Positions 5,962-11,915 of a stretch of DNA of 11,968 bases are shown here, one piece after another. The stretch is taken from assembly GCA_031270565.1 (NCBI GenBank), contig JAISXJ010000142.1:1-11968 (forward strand), written 5' to 3'. The stretch's first letter is position 1. Each line of letters opens with the position of its first letter. Source of the stretch: Prevotellaceae bacterium (lineage in GTDB: Bacteria > Bacteroidota > Bacteroidia > Bacteroidales > Paludibacteraceae). The notes beneath the pieces were generated by a model. It was not told the DNA's origin and searched no databases. It saw only the letters and a program-made list of their open reading frames with translations. Made by a program: the position numbers and the translations under genes.

Positions 5962-6825
5962 ATGAAACACGCCATACTCATAACAGCATACAAAGATCTG
6001 GATTTCATTGAACTTATTATCAAACAATTTGATAATGATTTTGATTTCTACATCCATATCGACAAAAAATGCAGAGAGAATCACGATTTTTTATTGCACG
6101 ATGAACGTGTTCATGTCTATAAAAGATTTAAAGTCTTTTGGGGAGGACTTAACCATTGTAAGGCAATACTGTTGCTGATGAGTGAGGCAGTATTAAAAAG
6201 TAACTGCGATTATTTTCATCTGATTACCGGCAGCGATTTTCCTGTGAAACCGCTATCTGAGTTTAAAAGATTCTTTGAACAAAATGCTGGGGGAAATTTT
6301 ATGGAAATATTTAAAATTCCTCGACAGAACTGGGGCAGCGATGGTGGTATGAGACGGCTAAGGCTGTACTGGTTTGGTGTTGACCAATGTGATATGCGCC
6401 GTAAATTTGGCGGTCAGTTTCAGCGCTATAGCGGGAAGATTCAGCGAAAAATTTTGCATATTGAGCGAAAATTTAATTTCTTCGACGGGAAGATTTGGGG
6501 AGGAGGAACATACTGGAGTCTGACCCGCAAAGCGGTAGAAACAGCGCTGAATTATCTGAAAGAAAATCCTGATTATCTGAAACGATTCTATTTTACGGCA
6601 ATTCCGGAAGAAATACTGTTGCCCAATATTTTGATGCATCACCCCCAAGTAAATATTACCAATAATTCTTTGCGCTACATAGACTGGAGTAATCCATTGA
6701 AACCTAAAATACTGACAGAGTGCGATTTTGATGGCATAAAAAAATCAGACTGTTTTTTTGCTCGCAAATTTGACAAAACCAAATCAAAAAAACTAATGGA
6801 TATAATTTTAAACAATATATTATGA
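5962..6825 (+). CDS. GT14-like (core-2/I-branching type) glycosyltransferase
   Basis: A 287-residue protein of the 'Branch' type (GT14, beta-1,6-N-acetylglucosaminyltransferase-like). Family features in order: AILITAYKDLDFIELII at 4-20, FYIHIDKK at 29-36, VFWGGLNHCKAIL at 58-70, HLITGSDFPVKPL at 86-98 (the LxSGxDxPL motif), GGGTYWSLTRKAV at 180-192, and IPEEILLPNILM at 214-225, which holds the acidic residues usually assigned to catalysis. NNSLRYIDWS at 234-243 is the typical C-terminal signature. It probably adds a branching sugar to a cell-surface polysaccharide. Bacterial members are common in LPS and capsule clusters, but the exact sugar cannot be read. No signal peptide or membrane anchor is visible, which fits a bacterial cytoplasmic enzyme. 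The stop is followed 8 bases later by repeat R3. Confidence 0.88.
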   Translation: MKHAILITAYKDLDFIELIIKQFDNDFDFYIHIDKKCRENHDFLLHDERVHVYKRFKVFWGGLNHCKAILLLMSEAVLKSNCDYFHLITGSDFPVKPLSEFKRFFEQNAGGNFMEIFKIPRQNWGSDGGMRRLRLYWFGVDQCDMRRKFGGQFQRYSGKIQRKILHIERKFNFFDGKIWGGGTYWSLTRKAVETALNYLKENPDYLKRFYFTAIPEEILLPNILMHHPQVNITNNSLRYIDWSNPLKPKILTECDFDGIKKSDCFFARKFDKTKSKKLMDIILNNIL

Positions 6826-6833
6826 CCGACACA

Positions 6834-6885
6834 AGTAATTGAAAACACGGAAAAAAAATCAGTGTACATCAGTGTAATCAGTGGC
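6834..6885 (+). repeat. Palindromic repeat R3 (degenerate, 10 bases shorter)
   Basis: Matches R5 except for a degenerate head (AGTAATTGA for AGCCACTGA), an exact 10-base internal deletion between two ACACGG words, and one substitution. The right end TCAGTGGC is intact. The 12-base spacer to R4 (AAAAAACGTATT) is identical to that between R5 and R6. Confidence 0.75.
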
Positions 6886-6897
6886 AAAAAACGTATT

Positions 6898-6959
6898 AGC
6901 CACTGAAAACACGGAAATACACGGAAAAGGAATCAGTGTACATCAGTGTAGTCAGTGGC
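6898..6959 (+). repeat. 62-base palindromic repeat R4
   Basis: Full-length copy with AGCCACTGA at the left and GTCAGTGGC at the right (one change in the right arm). It ends 18 bases before the ATG of the nuclease-like gene at 6978. It lies inside the longer open frame that begins at 6936, which is why that longer start is not accepted. Confidence 0.85.
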
Positions 6960-6977
6960 GAAATAAAAAAAAATAGT

Positions 6978-7355
6978 ATGGAACAAGACTTACTCTACCC
7001 AGAAGAATCGTATATAATTAGGGGCAAATGTATGGAAGTACATCGAGAATTAGGACACGGTTTTTTAGAAATAGTGTATAAAGATGCATTAGAGTTACTT
7101 TTTTATCAAAGTAAAGTGCCTTACGAAAGAGAAAAACGCTACGATGTTTATTTTAAAGGAATAAAACTACCACATAATTTTTTTGCTGATTTTGTGATGT
7201 TTGATAAAATTATTTTGGAAGTAAAATCCGTAAGTGCATTAACAGATGAACATATCGCACAAACATTAAATTATCTAAAGGTATCAGGCTGCAAATTGGG
7301 ATTTTTAGTTAATTTTGGACGAATGAAATTAGAAATTAAGAGATTAGTTTATTAG
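6978..7355 (+). CDS. GxxExxY family protein (PD-(D/E)XK nuclease-like)
   Basis: A 125-residue protein from the ATG at 6978. The frame is open from 6936, but those extra 14 codons are read through repeat R4. The defining GxxExxY motif is at 28-34 (GFLEIVY), within the family-typical MEVHRELGHGFLE helix. A core resembling the PD-(D/E)XK nuclease fold follows: Asp71 in FFADFVMFD, the ExK pair Glu81/Lys83 in IILEVKSV, then HIAQTLNYLK (93-101) and LGFLVNFG (107-114). The family is common in Bacteroidota and other environmental bacteria; its biological role is not established. Cleavage activity is inferred from fold motifs only. The gene is flanked by R3-R4 and R5-R6, and its last codon and stop (TAT TAG) coincide with the conserved TATTAG at the left edge of R5. 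It lies among glycosyltransferase genes, is unlikely to take part in glycan synthesis, and looks like a cassette. Confidence 0.88.
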   Translation: MEQDLLYPEESYIIRGKCMEVHRELGHGFLEIVYKDALELLFYQSKVPYEREKRYDVYFKGIKLPHNFFADFVMFDKIILEVKSVSALTDEHIAQTLNYLKVSGCKLGFLVNFGRMKLEIKRLVY

Positions 7356-7415
7356 CCACTGAAAACACGGAAATACACGGAAAAAAAATCAGTGTACATT
7401 AGTGTAATCAGTGGC
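7354..7415 (+). repeat. 62-base palindromic repeat R5, overlapping a stop codon
   Basis: Full unit with perfect ends AGCCACTGA and TCAGTGGC. Its first two bases are the last two of the TAG stop of the GxxExxY gene. With the TATT that precedes every copy, it supplies the gene's final TAT codon as well. It matches R3 closely. Confidence 0.85.
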
Positions 7416-7427
7416 AAAAAACGTATT

Positions 7428-7488
7428 AGCCACTGAATACACAGAAATACACGGAAAAAACTCAATGAACATCAGTGTAGTCTGTGGC
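7428..7488 (+). repeat. Palindromic repeat R6 (61 bases)
   Basis: The most diverged of the long copies: AGCCACTGA at the left, CTGTGGC at the right, and a mixed CACAGA/CACGGA left arm. It is followed by 15 bases ending GTATATT and a truncated AGCCACT head at 7504-7510, where the unit breaks off. That truncated head marks the right edge of the repeat field. Confidence 0.75.
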
Positions 7489-7539
7489 AAAAAAAAGTAT
7501 ATTAGCCACTCGCATCTCGCATTTTGCGAAAAAGAATAG

Positions 7540-7548
7540 TATCTTTGC
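7540..7548 (+). promoter_or_regulatory. -7 promoter box for the glycosyltransferase-thiL transcript
   Basis: TATCTTTGC is a very good match to the Bacteroidota -7 element. It lies about 18 bases upstream of the ATG at 7566, which implies a short leader. A TTTG occurs upstream but only about 14 bases away, closer than the usual 19. A small perfect hairpin, TCGCA-TTT-TGCGA (7517-7529), lies just before it. This is the only good promoter-like box before thiL and rpiB. Confidence 0.55.
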
Positions 7549-7565
7549 GCCAAAATATTTAGCTT

Positions 7566-8594
7566 ATGTCAAGGTTCTCAATCATAATTCCTGTTTATAA
7601 TGTAGAAAAATATTTGCGTGAATGTTTAGAAAGCGTTGTTAACCAGATATTTGCAGATTTTGAAGTGATTTGTGTCAATGATGGCTCAACCGACAACAGT
7701 CTGTCTGTTCTGGAAGAGTTTGCCGCAAAAGATGACCGTCTGCATATTATTACACAACAGAATGCAGGACTTTCTGCCGCCCGTAATACAGGTATTCGTG
7801 CCGCACAGGGAGATTACCTGTTTTTTCTGGACAGCGACGACTGGATAGAATTCGATGCTCTGAAAATAATGGAACATAACCTGTCCGCAGAAGATATGCT
7901 CTGTTTCAACGGAAAACGCAAGCTCGCAGATGGCAAAACAGAGACGCCTGACGAAGGCATAACCGAACCGCAGCTGTCAGGATGGACGTATTATAACAAA
8001 TATGCTATGATACCACGAAAATTTGATTTCGTCTGTTCTGTGTTACGGCTCTATAAACGGTCGTTCTTGTTGGATAACAGGCTGTTTTTCAAAGATGGTA
8101 TTTATCACGAAGACAATCTTTTTACGCCAATGGTCTGCTATTATGCACGGTCGGTGAAAGTGATTCCGGACTCATTATATATATACCGTATCAGGGAAGG
8201 AAGTATCTCAAATACGGCTTCAAGAAAGCATATATCGGATCTTGTTACCATTAACAACGAACTTGCCGACTTTTTTTATGGACGCATGGAAATCAACACC
8301 TCTGTCATATACAGAGTTCTCACCAAAGACGCAGTAGGTTTGTTTAATTTAATACATGGCTGGGAAATGGATGATATGCTCAATGTCGAATATGACAGAA
8401 TCAACTGGCACAGAGTGCGTAAAATGATTAATCAGGCAGACATATTTGCGCTCTATTGCCTGTTAAGAAAGAAACGGTGGAAATGCTTCTTTAAAGCCTA
8501 TTATTTCGACTTTTATATATACAGGAAAATTATCCGCAAAGTCAAACGGCTATTAAAAAATAATCTTTTATCAGTATGCACATATCAGAATTAG
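7566..8594 (+). CDS. Family 2 glycosyltransferase (second, GT-A fold)
   Basis: A 342-residue GT2 enzyme that probably transfers a sugar to a surface polysaccharide or LPS. The domain opens with FSIIIPVYNVEKYLRECLESV. VNDGSTD at 38-43 is the donor-binding region, NAGLSAARNTGI at 66-77 is highly typical, DSDDW at 89-93 is the metal-binding DxD region, and YHEDN at 180-184 carries the catalytic ED. The part after about 215 is basic and helical (KKRWKCFFKAYYFDFYIYRKIIRKVKRLLKNN), possibly membrane-peripheral. It resembles the enzyme at 4954 only at family level and is not its duplicate. It follows a clear -7 box and runs 19 bases into the start of thiL, so translation of the two is likely coupled. 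No evidence of truncation. Confidence 0.93.
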   Translation: MSRFSIIIPVYNVEKYLRECLESVVNQIFADFEVICVNDGSTDNSLSVLEEFAAKDDRLHIITQQNAGLSAARNTGIRAAQGDYLFFLDSDDWIEFDALKIMEHNLSAEDMLCFNGKRKLADGKTETPDEGITEPQLSGWTYYNKYAMIPRKFDFVCSVLRLYKRSFLLDNRLFFKDGIYHEDNLFTPMVCYYARSVKVIPDSLYIYRIREGSISNTASRKHISDLVTINNELADFFYGRMEINTSVIYRVLTKDAVGLFNLIHGWEMDDMLNVEYDRINWHRVRKMINQADIFALYCLLRKKRWKCFFKAYYFDFYIYRKIIRKVKRLLKNNLLSVCTYQN

Positions 8595-9616
8595 GTGAAT
8601 TTCAATTAATTGATCGCTTAACAGATTCGTTAACGCTCATCAATCCCTCTTCGGAACACGGCACAGGAGACGATGCCGCTGTTCTTAATTACGGCACAAA
8701 GCGCGTACTTGCGTCAACGGATATTCTTCTGGAAGGGATTCATTTCGATTTGGTTTATACGCCGCTCAAACATCTGGGCTATAAGGCGGCAGTGGTGAAT
8801 TTCTCCGATATTTATGCCATGAACGGAGAGCCTAAACAGTTGCTGGTGTCGTTGGGGATTTCAAAGCGTTTTACGGTGGAACAGGTGGAGGAAATCTATG
8901 AAGGTATCCGTATGGCTTGCGCAAAATATGGCGTTGACCTTGTGGGTGGCGATACTTCCTCTTCGTTGACGGGGCTGACATTAAGTATCACCTGTCTGGG
9001 AGAGGGAGAGCCGGAGAAAATTGTCTATCGCAGCGGCGCAAAAGAACACGACCTCATCTGCGTATCGGGCGATTTGGGCGCCGCCTATATGGGATTGCAA
9101 TTGCTGGAACGCGAAAAAAGAATTTTTCAGTCGCAAAACAATCCGGACTTTCAACCCGCCTTTCAAGGAAAAGAATATCTGCTCGAAAGACAGCTCAAAC
9201 CCGAAGCGCGTAAGGATATTGTGGCGTTACTGGCAGAAAAAGGCATTATTCCTACTGCTATGATTGACATTTCCGACGGATTATCCTCCGAATTACTTCA
9301 TCTTTGCCGCCAAAGTAAAGCAGGATGCCGCGTTTATGAAGAAAAATTGCCTATTGATTATCAGACAGCAGTGCAAGCCGAAGAGTTTTCAATGAATCTT
9401 ACCACCGTGGCGCTCAATGGCGGCGAAGATTATGAACTGCTCTTTACCGTGCCGCTCAATCAACATGCCATCCTCGAAAAAATAGAGGAAATACATATCA
9501 TCGGACACGTTACCGGTGAAGATGCGGGCGCGGCGCTGGTTACGCGCGACGGACAGGAGGTGCGCCTAAAGGCTCAGGGTTGGACGGCTTTCGTTCCGGA
9601 AGACCAAAATCCTTAA
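8576..9616 (+). CDS. thiL: Thiamine-monophosphate kinase
   Basis: A 346-residue cytoplasmic kinase that makes thiamine diphosphate from thiamine monophosphate and ATP, the last step of vitamin B1 cofactor synthesis. It belongs to the PurM-like ATP-grasp-unrelated family. Typical elements: the ISELGEFQLIDRL start; GTGDDAAVL at 29-37 (metal-binding GDDAA); STDILLEGIHF at 47-57; AAVVNFSDIYAMNGEP at 71-86; VGGDTSSS at 123-130; ISDGLSSEL at 232-240; and GGEDYELLF at 282-290. Length is normal. The ATG at 8576 gives the usual ThiL N-terminus, and it lies within the last 19 bases of the preceding glycosyltransferase. rpiB begins 53 bases after its stop, with no promoter seen in between. No THI-box riboswitch is visible upstream, which is as expected if the gene is read from the glycosyltransferase promoter. 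Confidence 0.96.
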   Translation: MHISELGEFQLIDRLTDSLTLINPSSEHGTGDDAAVLNYGTKRVLASTDILLEGIHFDLVYTPLKHLGYKAAVVNFSDIYAMNGEPKQLLVSLGISKRFTVEQVEEIYEGIRMACAKYGVDLVGGDTSSSLTGLTLSITCLGEGEPEKIVYRSGAKEHDLICVSGDLGAAYMGLQLLEREKRIFQSQNNPDFQPAFQGKEYLLERQLKPEARKDIVALLAEKGIIPTAMIDISDGLSSELLHLCRQSKAGCRVYEEKLPIDYQTAVQAEEFSMNLTTVALNGGEDYELLFTVPLNQHAILEKIEEIHIIGHVTGEDAGAALVTRDGQEVRLKAQGWTAFVPEDQNP

Positions 9617-9669
9617 TTCCTTTTCATTATCCCATAAAAAAACAATTATTTTTATTCCATATATCTATT

Positions 9670-10122
9670 ATGAAACCTGTTTATCAACTGTCTATCGGCA
9701 TTGCGTCGGATCATGCCGGATTTGACCTGAAAAATGCCGTCAGAAACTATCTGGAACAGCTGGGCGCAAGCGTTTACGACTACGGCGCTCACTCAAACGC
9801 TCGTAGCGATTATGCCGATTATGCGCATCCGCTGGCAGCAAGCGTAGAAGGCGGCGCATGCGACTTCGGCATAGCTATTTGCGGGAGCGGTAACGGTATT
9901 AATATGACCGTAAACAAGCATCAGGGCATCCGCGCCGCCCTTTGCTGGACTGCCGAAATAGGCGCTTTGGCGCGTAAACATAACAATGCCAATATTTTGT
10001 CGCTGCCGGCGCGGTTTATTTCGGAAGAGGTGGCGCTGGAGACTGTGAAAATATTTCTCGAAACCGATTTTGAGGGTGGAAGGCATCAGGAACGCATCGA
10101 AAAGATTCCTCTGTGTAAATAA
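9670..10122 (+). CDS. rpiB: Ribose-5-phosphate isomerase B (RpiB/LacAB family)
   Basis: A 150-residue cytoplasmic isomerase that interconverts ribose 5-phosphate and ribulose 5-phosphate in the non-oxidative pentose phosphate pathway. The start is the ATG at 9670; the frame is open from 9580, but the extra 30 codons overlap thiL and have no family likeness. Hallmarks: IGIASDHAGFDLK at 9-21 (Asp14/His15, phosphate and substrate binding), the DYADYAHP segment at 48-55, AICGSGNGINM at 69-79 with the likely catalytic-base Cys71 and the anion-binding GSGNG loop, NKHQGIRAALCW at 82-93, and HNNANILSLPARFIS at 104-118. Length matches the family. The symporter gene starts 36 bases after its stop, so the two are likely cotranscribed. 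Allose 6-phosphate isomerases are close relatives, but nothing here points to allose use. Confidence 0.95.
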   Translation: MKPVYQLSIGIASDHAGFDLKNAVRNYLEQLGASVYDYGAHSNARSDYADYAHPLAASVEGGACDFGIAICGSGNGINMTVNKHQGIRAALCWTAEIGALARKHNNANILSLPARFISEEVALETVKIFLETDFEGGRHQERIEKIPLCK

Positions 10123-10158
10123 TCTTGTCCCCGAATCCTCAAAACATCCGTTAACGCA

Positions 10159-11613
10159 ATGAATCCGTATATTGTCATCGGCATTATTGCCGCTTATTTT
10201 GCCATCATTCTGGTGGTATCCCGTTTGACTTCACGCAATAGTCAAGCCGGTGATTTTTACAGAGGGAATAAAAAAACGCCATGGTGGGTGGTGGCGTTCG
10301 GAATGATTGGCACAACGCTTTCGGGCGTAACGTTTATTTCCGTGCCCGGCTGGGTTGCCTCGTCAGCTAAAATGACCTATTTCGAGGTCATTCTGGGGAA
10401 TTTTCTGGGATATATTCTGATTATGCAGGTTCTTTTACCCCTGTATTACAGGCTGAATCTTACTTCAATATACACTTTTATCGAACAGCGTTTTGGATTT
10501 AAAGCCTACAAGACAGGCGCCGTTCTTTTTCTCGGCTCCAAGATTATCGGGGCGGGTTTTCGACTGTTTATTATTGCTCTTGTACTTCAAATGGCTGTAT
10601 TCGAGCCGCTTGGATTGCCTTTTGCGCTTAACGCCATCCTCTCCGTTTTTCTGATTTGGGCATATACCTTTCGGGGAGGGGTTAAAACAATCATCTGGAC
10701 GGACGTGATACAGACCGCTGCGCTGATTTTTGCCGTTATCTTCACCATTGGGGCGATACAACAGGAACTTGGATGGTCTTTCAGCAAAATGACTGCCGAA
10801 ATAACGCATCACCCGCAGTTTCAGCTCTTTGATTTTAGCCATTTTTGGACTAACGGGAATAATTTCTTCAAACAGTTTGTCTCAGGAGCGTTGATTACCA
10901 TTGTTATGACGGGAATTGATCAGGATATGATGCAGAAAAACCTCGGATTAAAGACGCTGAGAACTGCCAAAAAGAATTTTTTCTCTTTTTCGCTGGCGCT
11001 GGTTCCGGTGAACTTCATTTTTCTCTGTCTGGGGGTGTTATTTGTTATTTTTATGCAGCAAAAGGGGATTCCTCTGCCGTCAAAGACCGATGCCATCTAC
11101 CCGCAACTTGCTCTGCAATATTTGCCTCAGGCAGTGGGAATCTGTTTTATTGTCGGCGTGATTGCCGCCGCTTTTTCAAGCGCCAATTCCGCAATGATTG
11201 CGATGACTACCTCTTTTATGGTGGATATTTACGGCATAAAAAACCGTTCCGAAGCCACTCTGCGACGTACAAGACAGCTGGTACATGGCGCAAATGCTGC
11301 TGTTCTGGCGGCAGTTCTGGTTATGTTTGAAGCATTTAATAATGACAGCGTCGTGCAGGCTGTTTTTAAGTTTGCCGGTTATACTTACGGACCGTTACTC
11401 GGACTATTTGCCGTCGGTATTATGACAAAATTACGGATACGAGATGCTGCCGTACCGTGGATTGCCATTTTTTCAATCGTCGCTACCGTGCTTACAGATA
11501 AATATTCTACTGTCATTCTGGGCGGTTATCGCTTTGGGTTCGAGATTTTACTCTTCAACGGACTGATAACAGTTCTGGGGCTGTGGCTTTTCAGTTTGAG
11601 ACGGCATAAATGA
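10159..11613 (+). CDS. Sodium:solute symporter (SSS family), downstream paralogue
   Basis: A 484-residue inner-membrane Na+-coupled transporter with about 12-13 hydrophobic segments. Shared family points with the symporter at 827-2287: VAFGMIG at 45-51, PLYYRLNLTSIY at 94-105, GGVKTIIWTDVIQT at 173-186, TGIDQDMMQKNL at 251-262, and FSSANSAMIAMTTSFMVD at 339-356, where the serine-rich helix contributes to Na+ binding in known members. It ends FNGLITVLGLW, like the other copy (INGLITFIGLA). The relation is clear over the whole length, but the two are too different to be a recent duplication. The substrate is not readable; the rpiB neighbour might hint at a sugar, but that is only inference. The ATG start fits the N-terminus of the paralogue. 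No terminator is evident after the stop. Confidence 0.93.
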   Translation: MNPYIVIGIIAAYFAIILVVSRLTSRNSQAGDFYRGNKKTPWWVVAFGMIGTTLSGVTFISVPGWVASSAKMTYFEVILGNFLGYILIMQVLLPLYYRLNLTSIYTFIEQRFGFKAYKTGAVLFLGSKIIGAGFRLFIIALVLQMAVFEPLGLPFALNAILSVFLIWAYTFRGGVKTIIWTDVIQTAALIFAVIFTIGAIQQELGWSFSKMTAEITHHPQFQLFDFSHFWTNGNNFFKQFVSGALITIVMTGIDQDMMQKNLGLKTLRTAKKNFFSFSLALVPVNFIFLCLGVLFVIFMQQKGIPLPSKTDAIYPQLALQYLPQAVGICFIVGVIAAAFSSANSAMIAMTTSFMVDIYGIKNRSEATLRRTRQLVHGANAAVLAAVLVMFEAFNNDSVVQAVFKFAGYTYGPLLGLFAVGIMTKLRIRDAAVPWIAIFSIVATVLTDKYSTVILGGYRFGFEILLFNGLITVLGLWLFSLRRHK

Positions 11614-11623
11614 ATGGTGAAGT

Positions 11624-11690
11624 GTATTTTCTATTGATATATTAGCCGTAAACGGTTAATAACTACACTCTAAACTCTAAACTCTAAAAA
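11624..11690 (+). repeat. TTAGCCG-type palindrome plus heptamer tail, copy 3
   Basis: TATTTTCTATTGATA, then TTAGCCGTAAACGGTTAA (11642-11659), then TAACTACACTC and three TAAACTC-like units. The single change in the right arm (C to T) would leave a G-U pair in RNA, so the hairpin could still form. Confidence 0.65.
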
Positions 11691-11734
11691 AACATTATTC
11701 ACTATTCGTTATTCACTATTCACTAAAAAAGTAT

Positions 11735-11742
11735 TATCTTTG
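11735..11742 (+). promoter_or_regulatory. -7 promoter box near the right edge
   Basis: TATCTTTG followed by CCCCC is a good match to the Bacteroidota -7 element, 38 bases upstream of the ATG at 11781. No clear TTTG is seen at -33. It suggests that transcription starts here, rightward, for the short ORF or for a gene beyond the window. Confidence 0.45.
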
Positions 11743-11780
11743 CCCCCGTTATTGTTCACATCTAAAACCAATACAAAACG

Positions 11781-11915
11781 ATGCTTACATCTGGGATTCT
11801 ATATTTGCCATTTTTTCAGATTAGACGGTTTAACCGGCTAAAAGTAAGCTCGTTACAAAAGCCCCCCCCCGCATTCAGCTTAACTCCTTGTATTCAAGGG
11901 ATTATCATTTATTAA
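11781..11915 (+). CDS. Possible small ORF with poly-C tract (uncertain)
   Basis: A 44-codon frame starting MLTSGILYLPFFQIRRF and ending IQGIIIY, placed 38 bases after a good -7 box. I do not recognise it. It crosses a run of nine C at 11862-11870 (three Pro codons). A one-base change in that run in one direction would move translation into a frame that stays open to the window end, giving ...RIQLNSLYSRDYHLLK...; in the other direction it would stop almost at once. It may be a real small gene, the start of a phase-variable gene, a decayed gene or chance. An inverted repeat at 11821-11841 lies within it, which argues somewhat against coding. Confidence 0.25.
   Translation: MLTSGILYLPFFQIRRFNRLKVSSLQKPPPAFSLTPCIQGIIIY
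11821..11841. repeat. TTAGACGGTTTAACCGGCTAA palindrome (one mismatch)
   Basis: Ten-base arms around a central T with one mismatch. The outer words (TTAGnCG and CGnCTAA) are the same as in the TTAGCCG palindromes at 4061 and 11642, so it may be a distant relative of that family. Confidence 0.45.

Noticed and set aside
6936..6977. Upstream extension of the GxxExxY gene from the ATG at 6936
   Set aside because: The extra 14 codons are read through the end of repeat R4 and have no family likeness. The ATG at 6978 gives the usual N-terminus.
4801..7510. Regularly spaced repeats suggested a CRISPR array
   Set aside because: Units are 62 bases and palindromic, gaps within pairs are only 12-16 bases and two of them are identical, and genes lie between the pairs. 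There are no unique spacers of about 30 bases and no cas genes.
9580..9669. Upstream extension of rpiB
   Set aside because: It overlaps the end of thiL in another frame and encodes no RpiB-like sequence. The ATG at 9670 starts right before the conserved GIASDHAGF strand.
11590..11610. TTTGAGACGGC as the missing second end of the insertion-sequence-like string at 4110
   Set aside because: It is coding sequence for the symporter C-terminus, and the match to TTTGAGACAGC is short and imperfect.
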